Assembly: GCA_026018925.1 (NCBI GenBank)
Contig: JAKSZU010000008.1
Span: 7,368,415 to 7,432,414, forward strand
From: Tupaia tana
Lineage: Eukaryota > Chordata > Mammalia > Scandentia > Tupaiidae
DNA: 64,000 nt
Direction of reading: 5' to 3'
Position 1 is the stretch's first letter. The number at the start of each line of letters is the position of its first letter. Shown here piece by piece: positions 54,443 through 64,000 of this stretch. The translations under genes were made by a program, and so were the position numbers. The notes under the pieces are model-generated. The model was not told the DNA's origin. It was given only the letters and a program-made list of their open reading frames with translations, and did no database searches.

Positions 54443-54684
54443 TCGAGAAGTTTTTGCTATAGGACATGTGCACTTGCCAGAAAGACTGAGAGAGACAGAA
54501 AGTAAGAAATCACTCCACAGAGGGGATGACCACGCCACAATCCCTTCTCCTTCGTTCTCCTCTCGGAATCTGGGGCACACACACATGCGCCCAGCGTTAA
54601 TTTCAGCCACCAGGTCCGGTACTTGAATCGTGGTCGTCTACATGGTCGTCCAGAGACATAGCCATTACACCAACTGCTGGTCCC
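54443..54684 (-). mobile_element. tRNA-derived SINE, one of an adjacent pair
   Basis: Minus-strand copy. The word ctctataactt occurs before it (54422), between it and the next SINE (54683), and after the next (54961, as ctctataattt). Confidence 0.92.
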
Positions 54685-54702
54685 TCTATAACTTTTTTCT
54701 TT

Positions 54703-54957
54703 TTTTTGAGAGGTTTTCACTATAGGGTGCGTGCACTCACCAGACAGACAGAGAGAGACAGAGAGACAGAAAGCGAGAAATCACCCCCTAGAGGGGATGG
54801 TCATGCCGCAATTGCTTCTCCTCCATTCTCCTCTCAGGATCTTGGGCACGCACGCACATGCACCTGGCGTGAGTTTTAAGCCACCGGATCTGGGAAGTGA
54901 ACCGCGGTAGACTACGTGGGAGTCCAGCGACATAGCCATTACACTAACTGCTGGTTC
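54703..54957 (-). mobile_element. tRNA-derived SINE, one of an adjacent pair
   Basis: Minus-strand full-length copy directly next to the previous one, sharing its target word. Confidence 0.94.
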
Positions 54958-55147
54958 CCCCTCTATAATTTCTTGAGATGGATGCTTACATGAATCATTT
55001 TCAACATTTCTTAATTTTTAATATGTTTATTTTGAGTCTATACATTTTCCTTTAAGCACTGATCTTACTGCATCCTACTTATTAATATGTAGAATTTTTA
55101 TCACCACTCCATTCAAAATAATCCTGATTTCCGCTATGATTTCTGGT

Positions 55148-55420
55148 TTTTTTTTTTTTTTTTTTTTTGAGACTGTTTTGCTATAGGGCACGTGCACTTT
55201 CCAGAAAGACAGAGAGAGACAGAGAGACAGTAAGCGAGAAATCCTCCCCAAGGGGTGATGGCCACGCTGCAATTTTTTCTCCTCCATTCTCTTATCAGGA
55301 TCTTGGGCAGACATGCACACATGCCTGGTGTGAGTTTAACTCACCAGACCTGGGACGTGAACTGCTGTGGTCTACATGGGTTTCCAGTAACATAGCCATT
55401 GTGCCAACTGTTGGTCCCCC
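55148..55420 (-). mobile_element. tRNA-derived SINE
   Basis: Minus-strand copy with a long T run at 55147-55168 as its tail and the head at gccaactgttggtccc. Confidence 0.94.
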
Positions 55421-55751
55421 ACTGTGATTTTTTTATTGAGTCATTGGTTTCTTATACACGTTGTACTTAATTTTTAGTCCAATTATATTCTAGTTATTAT
55501 TTTATGACTAATTTCTAGCTTAATTTCATTGTGGACAGAGAACATGCTCAATGGTAAATGATCTGTGAGTACCTCCAGTAAGTTTTTTTCTGTAGTTATT
55601 GGGTGAGGTTACATACACATCTACACCCTTTAGGTCAGATTTGCAAGTCATGTCCAAATCTTTCATAATTTAATGGCCTGTTATCAACCAACACAGAAAG
55701 AAATATGTCAAAACAAGCCTGGAAGAAATACGTAATAAGTACATGTGTTGG
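55421..55751 (-). mobile_element. L1 fragment, antisense
   Basis: Reads as an antisense L1-like stretch (attgtggacagagaacatgc) continuous with 54958-55147. Confidence 0.5.
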
Positions 55752-55905
55752 TGACCAGTAGATGGCATGGTGGTTAAGGGAGCTGGACTCCCACATAGCC
55801 AACTACAGTTCAAGTCCTGGTGGCTTGCTTTCTTACACTTTTTCTCTCTCTCTCTGTCCCTCCATGGTCAAATTAAAATTAAATAAATAAAATAAAGTAA
55901 TTTTT
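55752..55905 (+). mobile_element. Short tRNA-SINE variant (internally deleted)
   Basis: Head GACCAGTAGATGGCATGG, B-box region, then directly the CT tract and an AT-rich tail. Confidence 0.82.
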
Positions 55906-57160
55906 AAAAAGTTCCATGTGTTGTGAATGTGTCTTTTATTCCCCTACATTTAGACGATTTTTTTCTGCATATACATCAAGGGTATGCTATGTACAAGTAA
56001 GTAAAGAATGCTGACATCTTTCTGGTGGATAGATGCCTTACTCTTTAGCAAGTTTCCCTCTTACTTTTTGAATTCAACTTTGTATTTGTATACTAACACA
56101 TTGCATGTCTTCACCCTTAATTTCTTTTTGAGTTTTCTGTACCTTTATATTTTTTAGCAGCTTTATTAAGGTCTGATTAAATAAAATAATCTCCATGTAC
56201 TTCATTTGCACAGTTTTACAGTTATTATCTATACATATTTATCTCCACAATAAAGACAACATCTCATTATCAACCAGCTTCCTGATGCCCATATGCATTT
56301 TTGTCTTTCTATTCTTTCATTTCCAGGCAACCATTGACTTGCTGTCACTATAGACCAGTTTGAATTTTCTAGAATTGTATAATGTGAAATTACGTAGTCT
56401 GTAGTTTATTCACCTGACTTCTTTCACTCATTATAATTACTTTTAAATTACTTTTTATTGGTTAGTAGTAATCCATTGTATAACTGTTTTATTCATTCAA
56501 TAATGATATGTCAGGATTTCACTTGTTGATTATTATAAATGGTGTGTCTTTCAATATTAGTATCTTGTATGCACATATACTTTTGTATGAGAGGTTTTTG
56601 CTATAATGCATGTGCACTCACCAGAAAGTGAGAAACAGAGACAGAAAGCAAGAAATCATCCTCTTGGGGGATGGCCATGCCACAATCCCTTCTGCTACAT
56701 TTTGCTCTCGGGATCTTGGACACACACACACACGCACACGGCCAGCGTGAATTTAAGCCACTGTGTCCAGGACTTGAACTGTGGGAGTCTAGTGACATAG
56801 CCATTATGCCAGCTGCTGGTCCCTATGCATATATACTTTCAATTCTCTTGAGTCCATATCTAGGCATGGGAAATCTCAGTCATATGGTATGTGAACCTTT
56901 ATCTTTTTCAGAAACTTCCAAGTTATTTTCAGAAATAGTTACACTTTTTGCAATCTTACCAACGATGTGCAAGGATTTCAGCTGGTCTTCATTTTGACAA
57001 TGTGTGAGTGTAAATTTCAGACCTTCTAATAGGTGTGTACTTGTACCTCATCATGGTTTTATTTGCATTCCTCTACTGATGTTGTCCATCTTCTTATATT
57101 TTTAAATACCATCTGTATTTTTTTGTTACTGAAATGATAAGCAAGTCTTTTGGCCATCTT
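55906..57160 (-). mobile_element. L1 3' region, antisense, split by a SINE
   Basis: Contains agcagctttattaaggtctg, then aggcaaccattgacttgctg, then after the SINE cctcatcatggttttatttgc, the usual order of an antisense L1 3' UTR and ORF2 end. Confidence 0.7.
56589..56823 (-). mobile_element. tRNA-derived SINE inserted in L1
   Basis: Minus-strand copy with an expanded (CA)n at 56720-56735. Head at gccagctgctggtccc. Confidence 0.92.
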
Positions 57161-57169
57161 TTTATTGGA

Positions 57170-57400
57170 TTTTCTTTTGTTTTTAATCCCTCATTCAGAG
57201 CAAATGTACATGAATGAGAGAAAACCCCCTCAACATGGTGACATCATGCTGAGATCATGTTTACCCAGCCCTCGAGTTCTTCAAGATCTTTGGTGCACAT
57301 GCCTGGTGCTTTCAAGCCAGCCCAAAGATCTGAACCCCAAGTCAGCCCTGTGGCTCTCAGCATGGCGGTCTCGTATGCTGCAGGTGGTATCGCGTAGGAC
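57170..57400 (-). mobile_element. Divergent SINE, older
   Basis: Minus-strand element: agagaaaaccccctcaacat and a head near gccctgtggctctcagcatgg. Poorly conserved. Confidence 0.5.
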
Positions 57401-57474
57401 AGGCCTATTTGTTCTCTTATTGCTAGTGTTTAGAGGTCCGTGTGTTTTCTGGAGTAAAACCTTATGTCAGTGTA

Positions 57475-57630
57475 TTGGTTTCCAATCATAACAAACCACC
57501 ACAAACTTAGTGACTTCCAACAATACAAATTTATTATCTTATAATTCATGAGGTCAGAAGTCCAAGATGGGTCTGTACTTCTAAACACAACGTTTCCACA
57601 TGGGTGTATCTGGAGACTCTAAGGAAGAAT
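57475..57630. repeat. Ancient eutherian interspersed repeat, family unresolved
   Basis: The strings ataacaaaccaccacaaact and gaggtcagaagtccaagatg are a familiar mammalian repeat signature, related in style to 14606. Confidence 0.6.
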
Positions 57631-58115
57631 AAAAAGACTACGAGAATTTATATGTGTGCTTAGCAATGCTCCAATACAGAAGACTAACATACAAGCATTA
57701 ACTGTGCTCTATGTGTAATGAACTGATAAACAGATCTTTTGTATATGTAGTAAATAGGTAGTATATTTAGCTTATATTTGTATTTTGAGCTTATATTATT
57801 TCATGGTATGTATTTATAGAAATGTACATAAGTCATAAATTGATAAATTCTATTTATAAAATAAAACATTAAAATATTGTGGATAGACTGAAACTCCTAA
57901 ATATTGCTCAGAATCAATGAGACACAAATAAACAGAGATATTTTGTACCACATGTTCTCCAGACACACAGACCCAACTAGAACATATATACGAATTGCTT
58001 AATGGTGCTGCCAATCCTATAGCAAGCTTAAAAGAATTAGTTACAGGAGACTAAATGAGGTGATGACAAATAATTTTGGATTTCCTTAGGAATATTTTTC
58101 TTTAAAATATTACTA
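57631..58115. other. AT-rich sequence, unassigned
   Basis: No recognised element or gene. Confidence 0.4.
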
Positions 58116-58118
58116 GTT

Positions 58119-58375
58119 CAGGCACCAGCAGACGGGTAATGGTTACATCGCTGGACTCTCATGTAGTTGACCAGAATTTAAGTCTAAGACCTGGTGGCTT
58201 AAACCTCACGCCAGGCACATGTGTGAGCTAGCCTAAAATCCCAAGAGGAGAATGGCAAAGAAGGGACTGTGCATGGCCATCATCCGTGGGGGTGATTTCA
58301 TGCTTTCTGTCTCTCTGTATGTCTGTCTGTCCAGTGAGCACATGCACCGTAAGGTAAGTATTTCTACCTAAAAAA
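58119..58375 (+). mobile_element. tRNA-derived SINE
   Basis: Plus-strand copy from GGCACCAGCAGACGGGTAATGG to a degraded tail. A few bases of the A-box region are deleted. Confidence 0.9.
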
Positions 58376-58727
58376 ATTACATGTACCACCAGGTCTTTAA
58401 AGTAATGTCTTTCAGACTTCAGAAAATCATTTTCTATTTTCTTAGGTCCTGTGTAGCTTACATCAATTTGATAGAAATATATCATTGAACAAAAATGAAC
58501 CATTGCTGTTTCTCTTTTTGTGCTTCTTCAGATTTTGGAAGCAATGACTGAGTACTCCTATTTTATGACCATACACTTCTTTGGCTCCAATGACAATCTA
58601 TGTTCTTTGAAATAGGACATAATTATAAACATTAATTATATAACTAAGACCGTGACTATGATGCCACCTTGGAAAACACAGACCAAATGAGAACAATGTC
58701 ATGGTTTATAGGTGGGCATGTTTTGCT
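58376..58727. other. Unassigned sequence
   Basis: No recognised element. Confidence 0.4.
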
Positions 58728-58955
58728 TATTTTTTATAATTTTGCAAAAGGGCACATGTGCTTCCTGGAGAAAGAAAGCTCTCTGTATTGGGCATGGTCA
58801 CAGCACGAACCCTTCTCCTCCATTTCTCCCTCCTTTCAGGATTTTGGGAATGTACATTCAGTGTATTTTGCTAATTACTGAGTCCAGGGCTCTAACTGCT
58901 TGGTTGGCCATGTGGCATCCAGTTTCCTTAACCACTACACCACGGACTGGCAAGA
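58728..58955 (-). mobile_element. tRNA-derived SINE, older variant
   Basis: Minus-strand copy without the usual GA tract: ttgcaaaagggcacatgtgc to ccacggactggc. Confidence 0.82.
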
Positions 58956-61589
58956 TTGATGTGTATTATGCTGATGAAAACAAGTGAGTGATGATGGTGG
59001 CAAAGAGTGGCTTACGTACTAATTTTCGTCGATATCCATAACTGAGAGGATGACAAAAGGGGGCCTACTAATATGTACCTAATCAGAAGGCCATTAGGCA
59101 AAGATGGATCCAGCACGCGAGGTTCCTACCTACGCTAACCCACCTACCTCCCTGCAAACACGAAAAAGAGACTTCACCCAAAGTAATTAGAAACTGCCAA
59201 CTAACTTCTAACTAGGGACTCTCCATTTTAACCAAATCCAACATTTTTTTTTCTTTTTTTATACCCACACCATAGGCTTTGCCGTCTAGCCCTGTCTACA
59301 GAGCGCTGACACGTGTGTTGTCTGGAGCAGCCACAATCATAACCTTAATCATAATCAGAGCACACTCTCCCCCTCTCTGCACCACGGTAGGAGCCACCCT
59401 GGAGCCTTAGGTCTCAAACTCTAGGGGGAACCATGCCAGAACCTGACCATGCCAGCACTCACACCTCAGAGTTCAGCCTTGAGAACTGTGAGGAGGAAAT
59501 GTCTGTTGCTCAGAAGTTTATACAGACTAAATTTCTTGCTTTCCTGAACTAAGAAGTGATAGCATGTCATTTTTGTAGTCATCTGCTGGTCAGAAGTGAG
59601 TGTGGTGACCCACTAGGGAGACTGCTCACCCTACGGGACAGCAGAGTCGCATTTTCAGATTATAAACCTAACTGGGAAGACATTTGAAGGTTTAATGTCA
59701 GAGATAACTTTGTTCAAGTTCTGTTTAATTTTAAACTCTTGCTTGTGCAGAGCAGAAAATCAGGTCCGGGGGAAAGCCACTTCCCAGATTACACTCAGGC
59801 CTCCGTCCTCTTGGAGCTGTAGTTAGGCTGCCTCCCACCTCTCTGTGCAGTTCTTTCATCTCTACGTTGGTGCATGGTCTACACATGACACCAAACCATG
59901 AGCTTCCTTAGTCTCACCTTCCCCGATGAGCTCCCCAGGGAGCAGTGGCTAGCAAGATGCCCACTGTGCACGTGGGGAGACTGGGGAGGCCCTGAAACAC
60001 ACAATGGCTTATCTAGGGACATGGAAATCACTAGAAAACATGGTTGTGCATGCAGCTCTGACTCCTCAAACTGGGGCCGTGTTCCCACGCAGGGGCCAGG
60101 AGGCATAACTGTGCATTGACGGAGCTCATATGGGGGAGGGGAGCAGATAAAAGCCCAGAGCAGCCCTTGGGGAGGTGACATTGAAGGAACGGACCCAGGT
60201 CATGGAGTCCTAACGACGCGACCTCAATTCCTCAGCGACAGGCCCGACAGAACTTAGAACTCTGGTAACCAGGCACCCACTGGCTAGGCCTAGTCAGTCC
60301 AGTTGATGGGAAGCACTCGAGAGGGCAAGATGTTTTCTTGCTGCTCTTCAGTGCACCCACGCTCTCCCCCCAGGGGAACCAAGAGGAAGAGTCTTCTACA
60401 GAGACTCAGAGATTGGATGAGCCCAGCCTTCGGATGCCTCTGGCCATCTGGCTGGGGTGACTCACGGGTAACAAAGGGCAGCCCAGGGTAGGCCCATCTA
60501 GGCCAGCCCTCACTGAGGCTCACCTGGGCAGTCCCACAGCCAGTCCCCAGCCCCATGTGTGTATGTGGGGGCTGGGGTAGAAGGGTTGGGGGCTGGTTCA
60601 CAGTAGTAGCAGGTCCCTAGATGTTGGAACCACGGAGGGTCTGCCCTGTGGCTACCTGACGTCATGGCTGGCAGGAGAGCAGAGTGAATGTTCAGACCAA
60701 TTTTGTACCCACATGTTCTTCCCAAGACCTCGGGCTGTGATCTGCTTTACTCCCACAGAGGAGGTCTGTGCAGATGCTCCTACCGCACACCTGATCTGGG
60801 GGTAGAACTGTTCGTGGGCACATCCCCTCTGGGGACAGCCAGAAAGACTGCTGACTCCCGCTGGCCCGCTGCCGGGCACTGTCTTTGCAGAGCTCTGCAG
60901 AGGAGATGGGAGAAGTGTTCAACGTGTCCGACTACGCTTTCCCTCTAGGCACTGGACAAATTCGCCATGGCGACAACCACAACCACAGCTGGCCAGGGGT
61001 GAGAGCAGGCACAAAAAATGTCCACAGAAACAAACCTGAGTTGACCAGGGCTAATCCCGAATCCAGACCTGAACAAAAGGATTCCAGGGGCTGTCCTCGG
61101 CTTTCCCACATGGGCCACACACAGTCCCTTCCCCAAACGATCTGGCCTCTGACAGCTTAGTTACCGGTAAAGTCTCCGATCACACACTCACAGGAAGACC
61201 AGAGGGAACGCCTGTGTAATTCTCTCCTGTCCCACGAGGACGACATCTGCTCGCATGTCCCTGCTGTTGCTGCTGTCGGACCTGCTGTCCTGAGGAACTG
61301 AGAAGCAGCCAGCTCCCGTTCCCTCCCACATCTCCTCCAAGACTGAGTAACCAACAGTCTTACAGGAAGGATTTTACACAAATCGGGGAGCCACCAAAAG
61401 CCTATCTACAGGTTTACTTGGAATCTGTCATCGTAATAACCCCGCAGAGCCGCGGCAGGTCAGAGCTGTGCCCTCACGTGCCTGCATCACATTCCCCACG
61501 ACAGGTTCCTCCCACAGCGGCTCAGCCTGCAGGAGCTGCTGGAACGAGACGTGACTGCAGTTTGCTCTGTTCCCACCCCGACCTCCTGC
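58956..61589. other. Repeat-poor region, no gene identified
   Basis: About 2.6 kb without SINEs or L1, unlike the rest of the window, and with balanced composition. Short overlapping frames on both strands have no family signature. It could contain introns or regulatory sequence of a nearby gene, but I see no promoter or exon I can defend. Confidence 0.5.
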
Positions 61590-62147
61590 AGGCCCACTGT
61601 GTGCTCGGGCTGCCATGGCACAGGCCGCAGGGTGGATGGCTCTCAGCATGATCTTCCCCGTGATTGTCAAGGCCAGGAATCAGTGTCAAGGCTGTTTCTC
61701 CACAGCCGACGACAGACGTGAGGAGACATTGACGGGGCTAATTGTTCAGGCATTCCCTAACCCTCACGTAAAAATCTACTCTGAAGTTTCTGCTTCCTCA
61801 CCAAGGACACTCGGACCCTCCACATGCACAGATCCCAGCAGGGCAGGTTCCTGGTCTAAGCCCACACCCCAGTTTTCAAGGGTTCCTGCTACTGTCACTG
61901 ACCTGAGTCCCTCCTTTCCCTCAGAATGGAAAGAAGTCCCTGTCTGGCCTGCAGGAGGCCAGCACTCTGGGGACCCTCCAGGCACAAGGCACACTCTGAT
62001 GGAGGTCCTGGCACCCACCTTCCAGTTCTCCTCCATCTCTTACTTTGCCAACTTCTTATGCTACACGTGGGACTTCACCAGCGTCCCCCAGTTCCTGGAG
62101 CAGACCTTCAGTGGGAGAGCACGCGACCGCTTCAGGCCACATTGCTG
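61590..62147 (+). CDS. Possible exon(s) of an unidentified host gene
   Basis: The plus-strand frame 61615-62148 is open for 177 codons and its last part looks protein-like (APTFQFSSISYFANFLCYTW, DFTSVPQFLEQTF). A good splice acceptor (ctccctttccctcag) ends at 61924, so the real exon may start there rather than at the upstream ATG. I do not recognise the family. There is no TATA or CpG-island promoter in front. It could be a decayed exon or a chance frame. Confidence 0.25.
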
Positions 62148-62266
62148 ACTCTGCCAACTCCCAGCTGTGCCTGGGATAGTTAACGCTTCCTCAGATCTGG
62201 CCCCTAGAATGGGCTGGTCAGAGGAGCGCCCTCCTAGGGATTTTGTGGTACGAGACAAGGTGGGCG

Positions 62267-62514
62267 TGGGAACCAGCAGTTAGCGTAATGGCTATGTCAT
62301 TGGACTCCCATGTAGTCGACCGCGGTTCGTGTCCCAGACCCGGTGGCTTAAAACTCACGCCAGGCGCATGTGCGTGCGTGCCCAAGATCCCGAGAGGAGA
62401 ATGGAGGAGAAGGGATTGCAGCGTGGCCATCCCCCCTAGGGGGTGATTTCTGGCTTTCTGTCTCTATGTCTCTGTCTCTCTGGCAAGCACATGCGCCCTA
62501 TAGTGAAAACCTCT

Positions 62515-62547
<33 letters not shown>
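62267..62547 (+). mobile_element. tRNA-derived SINE, young, first of a pair
   Basis: CpG-rich copy with a tail of about 31 A. The duplication agacaaggtgggcg flanks it (62253-62266 and 62548-62561). Confidence 0.96.
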
Positions 62548-62550
<3 letters not shown>

Positions 62551-62561
62551 CAAGGTGGGCG

Positions 62562-62815
62562 GTCCTCGTTGCACAGTGGTTAGACATGGGGTACTGGAAC
62601 CAGATACCATGTGGCCTACTGCGGTGGAAATATCTGCCCAGACACTTAGTAAAACACACTGGCTGTGCTGGGGTGTGCACGTGTATGCCTGAGCCCAAAG
62701 GCTGATAGGATAAAGCAATGGAAAGAAAAGACCTGTGGTGTGACCACAACCCATTGACGGATGTTTTCTCTGTCTCTGTCTCTCTGCTGAGCACACTCAC
62801 ATTGTAGTAATTAGA
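62562..62815 (+). mobile_element. Divergent SINE, second of a pair
   Basis: Starts GTCCTCGTTGCACAGTGGTTAG right after the duplication of the previous SINE. It has a tRNA-like head, a CT tract at 62768-62790 and the end gcacactcacattgtagtaat. Different subfamily from its neighbour. Confidence 0.75.
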
Positions 62816-63726
62816 AATGAAAAAACAAAACAAAACCAACCAGCCCTGGCAAGGGGGCGCCTGAGTCAGACTGTGACGAGGAAAGTGGAGGTGCTCTGTG
62901 CCCACACGGACTGTCCTTCCCTCCACGTAACTGAAGGAGCTCCAGTCTCAGGTCTCAGAATCCTGCGCTCCTGTAGCTCGGAAAAGCAAATGGGAAGCAA
63001 ACCAGTTCTTCTATTTTTCGAGCACATTTCAGATCCCTCTAGCTCGTCTTAGTCTTGGTATAGACTCAACAAGGGTCCACGCGAGCTAGAACTGAGGCCC
63101 AGGCTCACTCAGGTAACGGGGATGTCCCAGTAGAAATCCATTCGTCCCGTACATCTGTCGTAAGCACTCACTTTGGGCATCATTTTCTTACATGCTGGCA
63201 TGACTCAGTGACGAAGACCAAGATCTTAGGGATGCAATTCTAGTCGGGGAGTCTGGCTTCCACAGTAGACATGGAATCAGGCCGTGACCTGCGAGTGTCA
63301 GGTTTGCTGCGATCATGACATCCTGCTTGTCACGTGCATGTTCCATATTCCACTCAGGGTGGCAAAACTCAGGACCCCGTCAGAGTGGGGGAATGTGATG
63401 CCAACAGGAGAACCTCTTGTCCCTAAAGGTTGGGGACATTGTAGACTCTGCCTGGGGAGAGGCCGACAGGAGTCTGAATTTCATCCTCTTGGTGATTCTG
63501 ACGGCAGGGCTGAGAAGCGGAGGCTTGCTCTGCCAGAGGAGAGGAGTCAGGGAAGCCGTGAAGGGGACTGTAGGCTCCTGGGGAGGACAGAGGAACCTGA
63601 GCCCAGAGCCGGCCTCTGACCTTTCCATCTCCAGCACGGCTGCACTCCGGGTCCCATACCCCCTACATTCCATGTCCTCTTCTGACCCAGGGCCCAGAAC
63701 CATTCACTGGTAATTAGGAGGGCAGC
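62816..63726. other. Repeat-poor region, unassigned
   Basis: Balanced composition with overlapping short frames and no recognised family. No RNA gene seen. Confidence 0.4.
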
Positions 63727-63765
63727 GTGAATTGTGGCCCAGCTTCTGACTCTGCTTTCCACACG

Positions 63766-63971
63766 CATAGCCCTAGGACAATGGCTTCCTTCACGGTCAA
63801 CTGGCCCAACATGTTTCCGATGGATTTTGATGGCCTCTCACACGTCCCCACATTTAAACTGGAGGTGGCCCATGTGCAGGTCACCCTGTCTGGAGCAGGG
63901 CTGGAACACCACCTGCACATCACTCTGGCTCAGCTGCAATGCCCAGAGCCCGGCACTGAAGAAACACAAGG
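63766..63971 (+). CDS. Possible first or internal exon of an unidentified host gene
   Basis: An ATG at 63780 (acaatggc, A at -3 and G at +4) opens a protein-like frame (MASFTVNWPNMFPMDFDG ... FKLEVAHVQVTLSG) that runs to caag|gtgagg, a strong splice donor, at about 63971. An AG acceptor-like site (cacgcatag) lies at 63772. I do not recognise the family. The window ends 30 bases later, so the next exon is not visible. Confidence 0.35.
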
Positions 63972-64000
63972 TGAGGTGAACTGTGTCTGAAGGAGGGTCC

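Overview
This window is nuclear DNA of a placental mammal, and nearly all of it is interspersed repeats. I see no bacterial gene structure, rRNA, true tRNA gene or CRISPR array, and no host gene I can name. The dominant repeat is a tRNA-derived SINE of about 250-265 bp with A and B box motifs near its 5' end, a CT-rich body, the 3' end CCTATAGCAAAAACCTCTCC and an A tail. More than 50 copies or relatives are present in both orientations. This, with many L1 fragments and one short 7SL-like remnant, fits Euarchontoglires. My best guess is a colugo (Dermoptera, whose CYN SINEs are tRNA-derived), but I could not compare against a library and the assignment is inference.

Layout. 1-1.34 kb: L1 ORF2 pieces on the minus strand in scrambled order. 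1.34-6.7 kb: SINEs in AT-rich DNA and an L1 3' end. 6.74-11.87 kb: one long decayed plus-strand L1 broken by five SINEs and one mariner-type MITE. 12.1-14.35 kb: minus-strand L1. 14.6-25.4 kb: old repeats (MIR, L2-like, L1 3' ends), many SINEs, a palindromic MITE. 25.69-33.31 kb: an old class I (gammaretrovirus-like) provirus on the minus strand with two LTRs, a tRNA-Gly-type primer binding site, remnants of gag, pro, pol and env, and a SINE inserted in its integrase. 33.85-34.35 kb: a probable solo LTR. 36.54-40.18 kb: a younger class II (betaretrovirus-like) provirus on the minus strand with a 6 bp target duplication, an 18/18 tRNA-Ile primer binding site, a largely open gag, a gag-pro frameshift signal, a dUTPase, a large pol deletion and an env stump. 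40.98-43.10 kb: a composite retroposon organised like the hominoid SVA family. 43-58.9 kb: dense SINEs in minus-strand L1. 59-64 kb: repeat-poor sequence with two weak exon candidates.

How the parts relate. The elements form a layered record of insertion. L1 supplies the apparent retrotransposition machinery: the SINEs and the composite element end in A-rich tails and many are flanked by target-site duplications. Several SINEs sit directly beside an earlier copy, as if the A tail of the first was the target of the second. The best candidate for something undescribed is the composite element at 40976-43105: a GC-rich leader, about 37 copies of a 19 bp repeat, three 3' modules each ending in an A tract, and a 17 bp target-site duplication.
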